The notes: generated from the sequence alone by a model not told the origin. 13,313 nucleotides of DNA from an uncultured Alphaproteobacteria bacterium (GCA_937910835.1 CALEMG010000296.1:1-13313); one strand, 5' to 3'. Shown: positions 1-6,835, counted from the stretch's first letter. Numbers and translations: made by a program.

Positions 1-193
1 CGATCCTGTGATAGTTCGCATTTTCATCGTCCAGAATGTAAATCGGGAGCAGCCTGCCCGCCTCAACCGCCGCCAATAATGCCGGGTTGTCAGACAGACG
101 TAAATCCTGCCGAAACCAGTGGATTGAAATTGCTTTTTTGGTAGATGCCGTGGTCACAATGAAGAAGTCTTCCGCCGGAGTAAGTTGGTCCAT
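1..193 (-). CDS. phrB: Deoxyribodipyrimidine photolyase / cryptochrome family, N-terminal fragment
   Basis: Only the first 64 or so codons are present; the gene continues past the left edge. The translation has the photolyase N-terminal signature: 'IHWFRQDLRLSDNPAL' at about residues 24-39, then 'LLPIYILDDEN', the first strand-helix-strand of the antenna-binding alpha/beta domain. Family members use FADH- and blue light to split cyclobutane pyrimidine dimers in DNA. The ATG at 193 has no convincing Shine-Dalgarno sequence. A GTG at about codon 13 is an alternative and would put the signature at the usual distance from the start. It lies 66 bases after the GT4 stop on the same strand, so it may be cotranscribed, though nothing ties its function to lipid metabolism. 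CPD photolyase, (6-4) photolyase and cryptochrome cannot be told apart from this fragment. Confidence 0.88.
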   Translation of the reverse strand, partial: MDQLTPAEDFFIVTTASTKKAISIHWFRQDLRLSDNPALLAAVEAGRLLPIYILDDENANYHRI

Positions 194-259
194 TACCAAC
201 AGATACGGTTCCAAGGGATAGTCGGATCACCGGGCTCAGGCTGAGCTCATATCACATTT

Positions 260-1315
260 TTAGCTGACTTCTTCTGTTTCCTTATAGGATTGAGGCTCAA
301 GAATCTCGCTTCTGGATTCCGTAAAAATCACCAGATTATTTTTGAACTGTGTCGCGCTGGTTCCCCAGGAATAGCCCATGGCGTACTCGCGACACGCTGC
401 GGGATCGATATCCAGCGCCTTGATAGCAGCTATTTTCAAATCGTCGTCGAGAACGCCCACAGGGTGATCCCCAATAACATCAAGGGGGCCCGTGACGGGA
501 TAAGCAGCAACGGGTACTCCGCAGGCAAGTGCCTCCAGCAGGACAAGACCGAATGTGTCTGTTCGGCTTGGAAAAACAAATACATCGGCGGCGGCGTATA
601 TGTCCGCGAGTTCCTCGCCCTCTTTCATGCCGAGAAAGACGGTTTGCGGATATTTTCTCTCAAGTTCTTTACGTTGTGGTCCATCACCGGCCAAGACCTT
701 GGTGCCCGGAAGATCAAGGCCCAGAAAATCTTCGATGTTTTTCTCCACGGCAACCCGACCGACATACAGAAAGATGGGATGTTTATAGGTGAGCGCGTCT
801 TTTCCTCTGGGGTGAAATAGCTCGGTGTCTATTCCGCGTGTCCATCGTCTGATATGGCGAAATCCGCGCGTTATAAGGTCCGTTTCTAGGCTTGGAGTGG
901 CTACCATGATGGCCCGGGATGGTCGATGAAACCAACGCAGACCGGCATATCCCCATGTAATGGGAAGCCGGATGCGAGCATGCACATACTCGGCAAAGCG
1001 TGTATGGAATGCAGTGGTAAAAGGGATATTGTTTTTTACACAATAGCGACGGGCCGCAAATCCAAGCGGGCCTTCTGTCGCAATATGGACGGCATCCGGC
1101 GGTGTTTCCGTAAAAATCTTGCGGATTCTCCTCGCCGGGAAAAGGGACAGGCGGATTTCAGGATAGGTCGGGCAGGGAAGAGAGGTAAAAAGTTCCGGTG
1201 TCACCATGATGACTTCATCACCGAGCCCCGTTAAATAGTCCCTTAGGTTCGAGAGCGTCCGAACAACCCCATTGACTTGAGGATGCCAGGCATCGGTAAC
1301 GAGGACGAGTCGCAT
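260..1315 (-). CDS. GT4-family glycosyltransferase (MgtA/SqdX-like), probable glycolipid synthase
   Basis: A 351-residue GT-B fold enzyme of family GT4. Visible are the N-lobe opening 'TDAWHPQVNG' (7-16) with its donor-site glycine loop, 'GRVAVEKN' (186-193) and 'GDGP' (210-213). The retaining-GT4 nucleotide-sugar motif is 'PSRTDTFGLVLLEALACG' (249-266), where the usual EX7E pair reads D253-X7-E261. No membrane span is evident, so it should act at the cytoplasmic face of the inner membrane. The family includes mannosyltransferase MgtA, sulfoquinovosyltransferase SqdX and diacylglycerol glucosyl/galactosyltransferases. Because it sits behind a PlcP-like phosphoesterase, I infer that diacylglycerol is the acceptor. 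The sugar donor cannot be read from sequence. The ATG start has AGGA 8 bases upstream and lies 73 bases inside the preceding gene, which suggests translational coupling. Confidence 0.85.
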   Translation of the reverse strand: MRLVLVTDAWHPQVNGVVRTLSNLRDYLTGLGDEVIMVTPELFTSLPCPTYPEIRLSLFPARRIRKIFTETPPDAVHIATEGPLGFAARRYCVKNNIPFTTAFHTRFAEYVHARIRLPITWGYAGLRWFHRPSRAIMVATPSLETDLITRGFRHIRRWTRGIDTELFHPRGKDALTYKHPIFLYVGRVAVEKNIEDFLGLDLPGTKVLAGDGPQRKELERKYPQTVFLGMKEGEELADIYAAADVFVFPSRTDTFGLVLLEALACGVPVAAYPVTGPLDVIGDHPVGVLDDDLKIAAIKALDIDPAACREYAMGYSWGTSATQFKNNLVIFTESRSEILEPQSYKETEEVS

Positions 1316-2100
1316 GATTTGTGTCCTTGTAGGTCGGAGAGGGAAGCAACTGCGCCCATCCAGTGAATTATTTCCAGACGGCCGTCGAAATGCTCAACAA
1401 GGGCCGAGCAGCTTTCCACCCAGTCGCCGTCATTGCAGTAGGTGACACCATTGATTTCGCGGATTTCGGGGTGATGGATATGGCCGCAAATAACGCCGTT
1501 GACACCCCGATCCTTGGCTACGTCGGCAAGCGCATTTTCAAAGTCTGCAATAAATTTGACGGCGTTTTTCACCTTCAGCTTCAAATAGGCGGAAAGCGAC
1601 CAGTACGGATATCCCAGCCGTTGGCGAATGGCGTTGAGGATATCATTGAGCTTAAGGCAGAGCCCATAACTCCAGTCACCGAGATAGGCAAGCCAACGGG
1701 CGTATTTGACGACGACATCGAATTCATCGCCATGCAGAACCAGAAACTTCCGGCCATCTGCGGTGGTGTGGACGATTTCATGAACGACCTGAATGGAGCC
1801 AAAATCATGGTCGACATAGTTTCGAGCGAATTCATCATGGTTTCCCGGAATAAAGACAACCCGGGTCCCCTGCCGCGCTTTGCGCAGGATCTTTTGCACC
1901 ACGTCGTTATGAGCCTGCGGCCAGTACCAGCCTTGCTGCAAGCTCCATCCGTCGATAATATCGCCGACGAGGTAGAGGTTCTCGCTCTTAGTACTTCGCA
2001 GAAAATCCAGCAGGAAGTTTGCCTTGCACCCGGGTGTGCCCAAATGTATATCCGATATCCAGATGGACCGGTATTTATGGCTTATTGCACGGGCATCCAT
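1243..2100 (-). CDS. plcP: PlcP-like calcineurin-type metallophosphoesterase (often annotated UDP-2,3-diacylglucosamine diphosphatase)
   Basis: A 285-residue metallophosphoesterase with the full metal-ligand set: 'SDIHLG' (D17, H19), 'GDIIDGW' (46-52, D47), 'GNHDE' (86-90), 'LHGDEFD' (122-128, H123) and 'GHIHHPE' (206-212, H207, H209). Automated pipelines call this family LpxH-like. The Sinorhizobium meliloti member PlcP is a phospholipase C that removes headgroups from phosphatidylcholine and other phospholipids under phosphate starvation, releasing diacylglycerol. The PlcP reading rests on three things seen here: a GT4 gene directly downstream, a lipid kinase diverging upstream, and PHO-box-like repeats between them. 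Alphaproteobacteria commonly use LpxI for the lipid A step, which weakens the LpxH reading. The only in-frame start is ATG 2100, with a weak AGAG upstream. About 40 residues past the core, from residue 246, look non-catalytic and overlap the next gene. Confidence 0.82.
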   Translation of the reverse strand: MDARAISHKYRSIWISDIHLGTPGCKANFLLDFLRSTKSENLYLVGDIIDGWSLQQGWYWPQAHNDVVQKILRKARQGTRVVFIPGNHDEFARNYVDHDFGSIQVVHEIVHTTADGRKFLVLHGDEFDVVVKYARWLAYLGDWSYGLCLKLNDILNAIRQRLGYPYWSLSAYLKLKVKNAVKFIADFENALADVAKDRGVNGVICGHIHHPEIREINGVTYCNDGDWVESCSALVEHFDGRLEIIHWMGAVASLSDLQGHKSCDSSSLPMPGILKSMGLFGRSRT

Positions 2101-2119
2101 TACGCATGACTCTTTTGGG

Positions 2120-2137
2120 TTGTCATCAAATGGTCAT
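2120..2137 (+). promoter_or_regulatory. Candidate PHO box (PhoB-binding direct repeat)
   Basis: TTGTCAT-CAAA-TGGTCAT matches 11 of 14 fixed positions of CTGTCAT-N4-CTGTCAT. The 9-mer GTCATCAAA occurs exactly twice with an 11-base period (2122 and 2133), the spacing PhoB dimers use. It is oriented toward the lipid kinase and has a weak -10-like TTAAAT at 2146-2151. It also lies 20 bases before the plcP-like start, so it could affect both directions. Binding is inferred. Confidence 0.62.
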
Positions 2138-2189
2138 CAAAAGTTTTAAATGACGAAACAATCGTATGGGCAATGTCTACGGGCTGTAC

Positions 2190-2207
2190 GGGTCAGTTTG
2201 ATGACCG
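2190..2207 (-). promoter_or_regulatory. Second, degenerate PHO-box-like site facing plcP
   Basis: On the minus strand this reads CGGTCAT-CAAA-CTGACCC: 6 of 7 matches in the first half and 4 of 7 in the second. It contains a third exact copy of GTCATCAAA, inverted, at 2197-2205. It points toward the plcP-like gene and leaves room for a leftward promoter and leader. The weak second half keeps confidence low. Confidence 0.38.
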
Positions 2208-2244
2208 CTTGGTTATGTTTTTGTTGCGATAGAAGGTCAGTCCC

Positions 2245-3138
2245 ATGACTCCAGCGAACAGGCGCCTGGTCATTATTCACAATCCAACTTCTGGGATGCG
2301 TAACAAAAGCAGATTTTCAAAGGCGCTTTTACGGCTCGCCGAGACGGCGTGCGAGGTTGAAATCCTTAAGACTACCGGCCCCGGGCACGCAACGATGCTG
2401 ACCAAAGAACTCATTGCTCGGAACGATCCCGATCTTGTTCTGGTTGCTGCTGGCGGAGATGGAACCGTATCGGAGATTTTGATCGGGCTTAAGGGCGGGG
2501 AACTTCCCTTGGGTGTTATCCCACTCGGTACAGCGAATGTACTAGCACGAGAACTTGGCGTTGGCGTTTCAATAGAAAAAGCAGTGGAAACATTGGCGCA
2601 GGCGGAGCCGGTGCCGGTGCATACGGCCATCGCAAATGACAAGCGCTTCCTGCTCATGCTCGGGGCCGGTTATGACTCGCTGGCGGTCGCAGCCTTGCGA
2701 TCGGATCAGAAAAAGCGCTATGGCGCCATTGCCTATGTTTTTGCGGCGATACGCGCTATATCCGGATTTCGGAATATGAATCTCGAAATCGAAGTGAACG
2801 GCACGCACTACAGCGCGGGAACCGTCATCGTCGCAAAGGCAAAGTATTATGGCGGCCCCTTCATCATTGCGCCTGAAGGGGGAGTTGAAAAGGCGCGGCT
2901 TGATGTTCTGATTTTCAAGGGGTCGGGTATCGTGAATGCTATTCGGTATGGTCTGGCTCTTCTTCTCAACCGGGTATCCCGCCTGCCTGATGTTGAAACG
3001 CTAGTTACTGACATACCGATATTGCTGACCTCATCCGCGTTATTTCCCTGCCAGTGCGATGGTGACGGTGGGCTTGAAACGCCCGTCAATATTTCCCTCG
3101 ATCCGCAGCCGCTGATGATATTGCGAGCGGCAATTTAG
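2245..3138 (+). CDS. Diacylglycerol kinase-like lipid kinase (DagK/YegS/BmrU family)
   Basis: A 297-residue soluble lipid kinase, the usual length for the family. It has 'NPTSG' (13-17), the ATP-binding 'GGDGT' (70-74), 'PLGTANVLA' (93-101) and the C-terminal-domain stretch 'GGPFIIAPEGG' (203-213) followed by 'LDVLIF'. Family members phosphorylate diacylglycerol or sphingosine-like lipids with ATP at the membrane surface. Start ATG 2245 has AGAAGG 8 bases upstream. It diverges from the plcP-like gene across a region with PHO-box-like repeats, so I infer it returns diacylglycerol released by PlcP to phosphatidic acid. The family's 'DG' motif near the C-terminus reads 'QCDGDG'. Its stop overlaps the convergent neighbour by 4 bases, with no terminator between. 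The exact lipid substrate is not determined by sequence. Confidence 0.87.
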   Translation: MTPANRRLVIIHNPTSGMRNKSRFSKALLRLAETACEVEILKTTGPGHATMLTKELIARNDPDLVLVAAGGDGTVSEILIGLKGGELPLGVIPLGTANVLARELGVGVSIEKAVETLAQAEPVPVHTAIANDKRFLLMLGAGYDSLAVAALRSDQKKRYGAIAYVFAAIRAISGFRNMNLEIEVNGTHYSAGTVIVAKAKYYGGPFIIAPEGGVEKARLDVLIFKGSGIVNAIRYGLALLLNRVSRLPDVETLVTDIPILLTSSALFPCQCDGDGGLETPVNISLDPQPLMILRAAI

Positions 3139-4727
3139 TTGCGGTCAAATCGCTCAACGCGGATATCGCCCCAGACATGTTCTTCCGCCGACCTAAATTG
3201 CTCGTCCAAGGTCTTTCTCGTTACGCCTTCCGGATCGAAAAGCTCATGTTGTCGGGTGACAAGAAAGACGCGATCCTTGCCCGCAACTAGGTTTCGGATA
3301 ACTTGGGCGTCTTCCGCACGAACTCCCGGAACAGCAGGAAAGCCATCGGGGTAAAAATCAGAATACTCCGTGGCCGGATATTTTGCTGGAACACTCTCGA
3401 TCCGGGCGGCAAGTTCCGGATCAGAAACATAGAGGCTGGATGGAAGATAAAGGTCATTTGGCATCAGCAAAATGATGTCATTTTCCCGGGTTTGATCCGC
3501 AAGGCCTGCCATAATATTGTCCCATGGCTCCTTCTCTCCTGCCCGTAAAATCGCAATAAGTCCGAGTGCCAAGATTACGACATAGAATATCTTGATTGCA
3601 TTTCGAAGAAACCCGCTTCGGATAAATTCAATTGCTATGGCTAGCAGCATAAAATAGGGAATAAGGCCTGGCAGCAGTGTCCGCTCCAGAAAGATATTGG
3701 GGCCCAGTATTGAGATAAGGAAAGAGACGACTGGTACAGCAAAGCAGCTTAACAGGAAGAAGCTGGCGAGGGAAAGCGCCTTTAGCCGGATGATTTTGTA
3801 GAGACCGAATAGGGTAAGGACGAATGATAGAATAGCCGTAGCAAGGCCGAGTATAAGCCGCCCAGTGTGAATAATTGCGGATGGCCCAAAGGCCGTATCA
3901 ATAAGCTTGTCGGCATAGCCAAAGCCAAATATCCGACGCATGATCTGGACAAAACTGGTAAGCGTGGGCTCGGCGACCCAACTGGAAGCATCCCAATAGA
4001 CTATCTGCCGTACTATCTGAATGATCAGCGGAGCGGAAAGTGCGAGCACTACGACAGAACAAAGCAGCAGCTTGAAGAAAAAGCCTTTCCTGAATTTTAG
4101 CTCAAGGACCCAGTGGACGGCCAAGGACAAGAATAGAACCGCCGTAAAAATTCCGCCCAAATGATGGGACCAGTTAGTCAGGAGGGCGCCAAGGGCAAAT
4201 ATCGCCCAATTCCTTATCGTTCCACCGCCTTCATTCAAAAGGATTGAAATCAGCCCGAGAATTGCCAGGGAATAGGAGAGAAAAAGCAGGATATATGGCC
4301 GAGCTTCAATCGAATACCAAACAACGACCGGGCTAAAGCAGATCAGGATGCTGTTGAAGAGGGCCGCATTATTTCCCTCTTTGTGGAGATATAAAGCGGT
4401 ATTTTTTGTCGAAAAATAGGAAGAAACAACCAGCAGAAGACTGATAAATATTGAAAGAGATCGATGCCATAGTCCCGTTTCGTCGGCTTCGATCATGCCC
4501 CAAAGCTTGACCAAACTATAGTATAGCGGCGGATGTGCCTCAACTTCGGGAAGCCAGAACCAGATGTCGTAAAATGACAGCTTTGCAAACCAGGCGGTAT
4601 ACCCTTCGTCCAGCCAGTAAGGAAGAGCATTTTCATTGATGATTTTTAGGGACAGCGAAATAACTACGACGGCAGCAAGGAAGCCATAATGCCATATCTG
4701 TTTCGCTCGATCCTCCTGATTGTACAA
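3135..4727 (-). CDS. GT-C membrane glycosyltransferase, family 39-like (PMT/ArnT/RgtA type)
   Basis: A polytopic protein of about 530 residues with roughly ten or more hydrophobic segments and a soluble C-terminal tail of about 120 residues. After the first membrane span comes 'YWLDEGYTAW', carrying the GT-C catalytic acidic motif in the first periplasmic loop (D40, E41), then 'EAHPPLYYSLVKLW' (63-76), typical of this superfamily. Such enzymes take a sugar from a polyprenyl-phosphate carrier and add it to a lipid, glycan or protein on the periplasmic side. No ATG starts the frame. I chose TTG 4727 because GGAG lies 8 bases upstream; TTG 4751 is a longer alternative without a visible ribosome site, and an in-frame TAG lies above it. 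It diverges from the HAD-UbiA and small transporter genes, which could make and flip its donor (inference). Confidence 0.78.
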   Translation of the reverse strand: MYNQEDRAKQIWHYGFLAAVVVISLSLKIINENALPYWLDEGYTAWFAKLSFYDIWFWLPEVEAHPPLYYSLVKLWGMIEADETGLWHRSLSIFISLLLVVSSYFSTKNTALYLHKEGNNAALFNSILICFSPVVVWYSIEARPYILLFLSYSLAILGLISILLNEGGGTIRNWAIFALGALLTNWSHHLGGIFTAVLFLSLAVHWVLELKFRKGFFFKLLLCSVVVLALSAPLIIQIVRQIVYWDASSWVAEPTLTSFVQIMRRIFGFGYADKLIDTAFGPSAIIHTGRLILGLATAILSFVLTLFGLYKIIRLKALSLASFFLLSCFAVPVVSFLISILGPNIFLERTLLPGLIPYFMLLAIAIEFIRSGFLRNAIKIFYVVILALGLIAILRAGEKEPWDNIMAGLADQTRENDIILLMPNDLYLPSSLYVSDPELAARIESVPAKYPATEYSDFYPDGFPAVPGVRAEDAQVIRNLVAGKDRVFLVTRQHELFDPEGVTRKTLDEQFRSAEEHVWGDIRVERFDRN

Positions 4728-4735
4728 ACGCTTAG

Positions 4736-4739
4736 CTCC
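4736..4739 (-). promoter_or_regulatory. Ribosome binding site deciding the GT-C start
   Basis: The minus strand reads GGAG here, 8 bases before TTG 4727. The other in-frame TTG at 4751 has only CAGCGTGACATTTTTGCG before it. This favours the shorter product by eight codons. Confidence 0.5.
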
Positions 4740-4769
4740 GGTTTTTCTCAACGCAAAAATGTCACGCTG

Positions 4770-4831
4770 ATTAACATTAACTGACTATAGTTTGGTTAAT
4801 ACTGGTCCGCATCCCTGTTTATTCTAGAATA
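4770..4831. promoter_or_regulatory. Dyads in the divergent intergenic region, possible operators
   Basis: The 215 bases between the GT-C gene and the HAD-UbiA gene hold two small symmetric elements. One is a tandem ATTAAC-ATTAAC (4770-4781) with its inverse GTTAAT at 4795-4800. The other is a perfect 12-base palindrome TATTCTAGAATA (4820-4831). They are where a shared regulator of divergent genes could bind, but I recognise no specific regulator and see no convincing -35/-10 pair. Confidence 0.3.
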
Positions 4832-4951
4832 GAGAGAAGGAAAGCTAAAATTAAGGTTTATTCGATACATAGTTGATTTCAATTGCGAAAGATATCGTTG
4901 CTGAACTTGGAATTTATTAAAATACCGGAATGGTTGCGATAATCTGTTGAT

Positions 4952-4960
4952 GAAGGTGAG
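4952..4960 (+). promoter_or_regulatory. Ribosome binding site for a TTG start
   Basis: GAAGGTGAG ends 6 bases before TTG 4967. It is the only good ribosome site near the beginning of the HAD-UbiA frame, whose catalytic DxDGT motif begins at residue 11. This supports the non-ATG start. Confidence 0.5.
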
Positions 4961-4966
4961 AGCCCG

Positions 4967-6403
4967 TTGGTTGAGAATGTAAAATATGTAGTTGTAGATT
5001 TGGACGGTACGTTGGTTCGTACGGATTTATTCGTGGAATCATTGTTGCGTTACCTGAAAGGCAATCCGTTTAAGATCTTCCGTCTGATCCTCTGGTTGCT
5101 GAAGGGGCGTGCCTTTGCCAAGGAAAAGATCGCTCAATTAATCGATATCGACGCTGAATATCTGCCCTATGAAGAGGGGTTGATTGCCTATTTGAAACAG
5201 CTGAAATCTCAGGGTAAAGAACTTATCCTCGCGACTGCGACCCATCGAAATTATGCCAATCAGGTAGCGGAATATCTCGGTATTTTCGATAGGGTTATGG
5301 CGACGGAAGACAACTATAACCTCAAGGGAAAGAATAAACTCGTCGCGATCAAGGAACTGATTGGCGATGAGGATTTCGCCTATGCAGGGGACAGCGCGGC
5401 GGATGCGCCGATATGGCGGGCAGCTGCGGCAAATATTATGGTCAACGCGCCTGCCCAGTACGTTGCTGAGGCTGAAAAGAACGGGAAGCTGGTTTGGCAA
5501 GCGAAATCCGAGGCGTCTACTTTGAAAGCCTTCGTCAAGGAAATGCGCCCGCATCAATATGCCAAGAATGTTCTGATTTTTGTGCCATTGGTGACGTCGC
5601 ATGAATATTCAGACTTTATGCATCTGATGACGGCGTTGTTGGCCTTTGTCTGCTTCAGCTTCTGCGCTTCAGGTGTCTATTTTCTGAATGACCTTCTCGA
5701 TTTACAGGAAGATCGTCGGCATCGGAGTAAGAGATACCGACCGATCGCATCAGGGGCGCTCCCTCTCCCCATCGGGATTGCCGGTGCACTTGGTTTCCCG
5801 ATCTTGGCATTCGCGCTTTCTATATCTTTCTTGCCATTTGCTTTTGTCGGCGTTCTCCTGGTTTATTTTGCTATCACAAACGCCTATTCCTTCCTGCTTA
5901 AACGGATCACGACAGTCGATGTCATGACTTTGGCGATCCTTTATACTTTGCGGGTGGTTGCAGGAGCGGCGGCAACAGGCGTGGATCTTTCTTCCTGGTT
6001 GATTGCATTTTCGGTCTTTATCTTCGTCAGCCTCGCCTTCATGAAGCGCTATATCGAAGTTGCGGCGCTATCCGATAATGACAGCAAGGTTCGCGGACGT
6101 GGGTATTCGGCGGATGACCGTGAAACCATGTTTGGGCTTGGTATCACGAATTTTACTGCGGCGGTTGTCATTCTCGCCCTCTATATCAATAGCCCGTTTG
6201 TGTTGAATTCATATTCCAGTCCGGAAGTCCTGTGGCTTCTGTGCTTGATCGTTCTGTTTTGGGGCAACCATATCTGGGTGTGCGCGCGCCGGGGGGAGAT
6301 TCCGGATGACCCGGTTGTTTTTGCGATTAAAGATCGGGCGAGCCAACTCGTTGGGGTTAGTTTTGTCGTGGTTCTGTTTCTCGCAAAATATATTGCATTT
6401 TGA
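4967..6403 (+). CDS. HAD phosphatase-UbiA prenyltransferase fusion, decaprenyl-phosphate phosphoribosyltransferase-like
   Basis: A 478-residue two-domain protein. Residues 1 to about 190 are a HAD hydrolase: motif I 'DLDGT' (11-15), motif II threonine in 'LILATAT' (86-92), a lysine region near 'GKNKL' (121-125) and motif IV 'GDSAAD' (141-146). From about 194 a UbiA-type membrane domain follows, with hydrophobic segments and the Asp-rich 'NDLLDLQEDRRHRSKRYRP' (241-259; N241, D242, D245, D249). The 'NDxxDxxxDRxHxxKRxRPI' form resembles enzymes joining 5-phosphoribosyl diphosphate to decaprenyl phosphate more than quinone or haem prenyltransferases. The HAD half could then remove the 5-phosphate (inference). 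The frame has no ATG: an in-frame TAA at 4940 and no other candidate leave TTG 4967, with GGTGAG 6 bases before. The small transporter follows 48 bases later. Confidence 0.8.
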   Translation: MVENVKYVVVDLDGTLVRTDLFVESLLRYLKGNPFKIFRLILWLLKGRAFAKEKIAQLIDIDAEYLPYEEGLIAYLKQLKSQGKELILATATHRNYANQVAEYLGIFDRVMATEDNYNLKGKNKLVAIKELIGDEDFAYAGDSAADAPIWRAAAANIMVNAPAQYVAEAEKNGKLVWQAKSEASTLKAFVKEMRPHQYAKNVLIFVPLVTSHEYSDFMHLMTALLAFVCFSFCASGVYFLNDLLDLQEDRRHRSKRYRPIASGALPLPIGIAGALGFPILAFALSISFLPFAFVGVLLVYFAITNAYSFLLKRITTVDVMTLAILYTLRVVAGAAATGVDLSSWLIAFSVFIFVSLAFMKRYIEVAALSDNDSKVRGRGYSADDRETMFGLGITNFTAAVVILALYINSPFVLNSYSSPEVLWLLCLIVLFWGNHIWVCARRGEIPDDPVVFAIKDRASQLVGVSFVVVLFLAKYIAF

Positions 6404-6451
6404 TTTTACCTGCCGCGTCACATGTGATGTGTAAATAGGAGACTTTTGAAA

Positions 6452-6826
6452 ATGTCGTTCCTTGTTCTGTGTCTGATCCTGCTGACAGTTTTTGCATCGG
6501 CTTGCGCGCAGCTTGTTTTGAAGCTCGGCGTGGCGGATCAGAAAATGCAGGCAGCAATGCAGTCGGGTATTTATGATTCTGCCTTGGCGGCTCTGTTCTC
6601 TCCATTCATTTGGTTTGGGTTAATTATCTATGCACTGAGTGTTGTGCTTTGGCTTTGGGTTCTCTCGAAAGTAGACCTGAGCGTTGCCTACCCCTTTGTC
6701 GGCATTGGCTTTGTAGTCACAATGCTGTTTGGGATTTTGCTGTTAAATGAGAATGTGACACCGATGCGGATTATCGGGACAGTTCTGATCGTTGGCGGAT
6801 GCGTACTCGTCGGAAAATCAGCGTAA
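6452..6826 (+). CDS. Four-helix SMR/EamA-like membrane protein, ArnE/ArnF-like flippase subunit or EmrE-like exporter
   Basis: A 124-residue protein with four hydrophobic helices at about 3-20, 46-65, 78-94 and 101-119. 'CAQLVLKLG' in helix 1, 'WLWVLSKVDLSVAYPF' between helices 2 and 3, and the C-terminal 'IIGTVLIVGGCVLVG' are typical of the small multidrug resistance/EamA fold. The helix 2-3 segment resembles ArnE/ArnF, which flip undecaprenyl-phosphate aminoarabinose, and helix 1 lacks the membrane glutamate expected of a drug exporter like EmrE (Glu14). ATG 6452 has AGGAGA 9 bases upstream; TTG 6446 would leave only 3 bases. It follows the HAD-UbiA gene after 48 bases, probably in one transcript. 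I infer export of a polyprenyl-linked sugar; a general drug exporter is the alternative. Confidence 0.78.
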   Translation: MSFLVLCLILLTVFASACAQLVLKLGVADQKMQAAMQSGIYDSALAALFSPFIWFGLIIYALSVVLWLWVLSKVDLSVAYPFVGIGFVVTMLFGILLLNENVTPMRIIGTVLIVGGCVLVGKSA

Positions 6827-6835
6827 GCTGCAGTA

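Noticed and set aside
232..248. Hairpin GCTCA-GGC-TGAGC between GT4 and photolyase as a terminator
   Set aside because: The stem is only five pairs plus weak extension, and no T run follows on the minus strand. Cotranscription with the photolyase remains possible.
290..820. A 176-codon plus-strand frame
   Set aside because: It lies wholly antisense to the GT4 gene, with no recognisable domain; a shadow of biased codon use.
1363..2109. A 248-codon open frame on the plus strand
   Set aside because: It is antisense to the plcP-like gene, whose five metallophosphoesterase motifs are intact. The translation resembles no domain and has no good ribosome site.
4950..4982. Ten-codon frame beginning ATG AAG GTG just before and across the HAD-UbiA start, possible leader peptide
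   Set aside because: No Shine-Dalgarno precedes it, it holds no run of a regulatory amino acid, and no attenuator-like hairpins surround it.
6418..6427. Perfect palindrome TCACATGTGA between HAD-UbiA and the small transporter
   Set aside because: A 10-base palindrome is expected by chance at this scale, and the 48-base gap shows no promoter.
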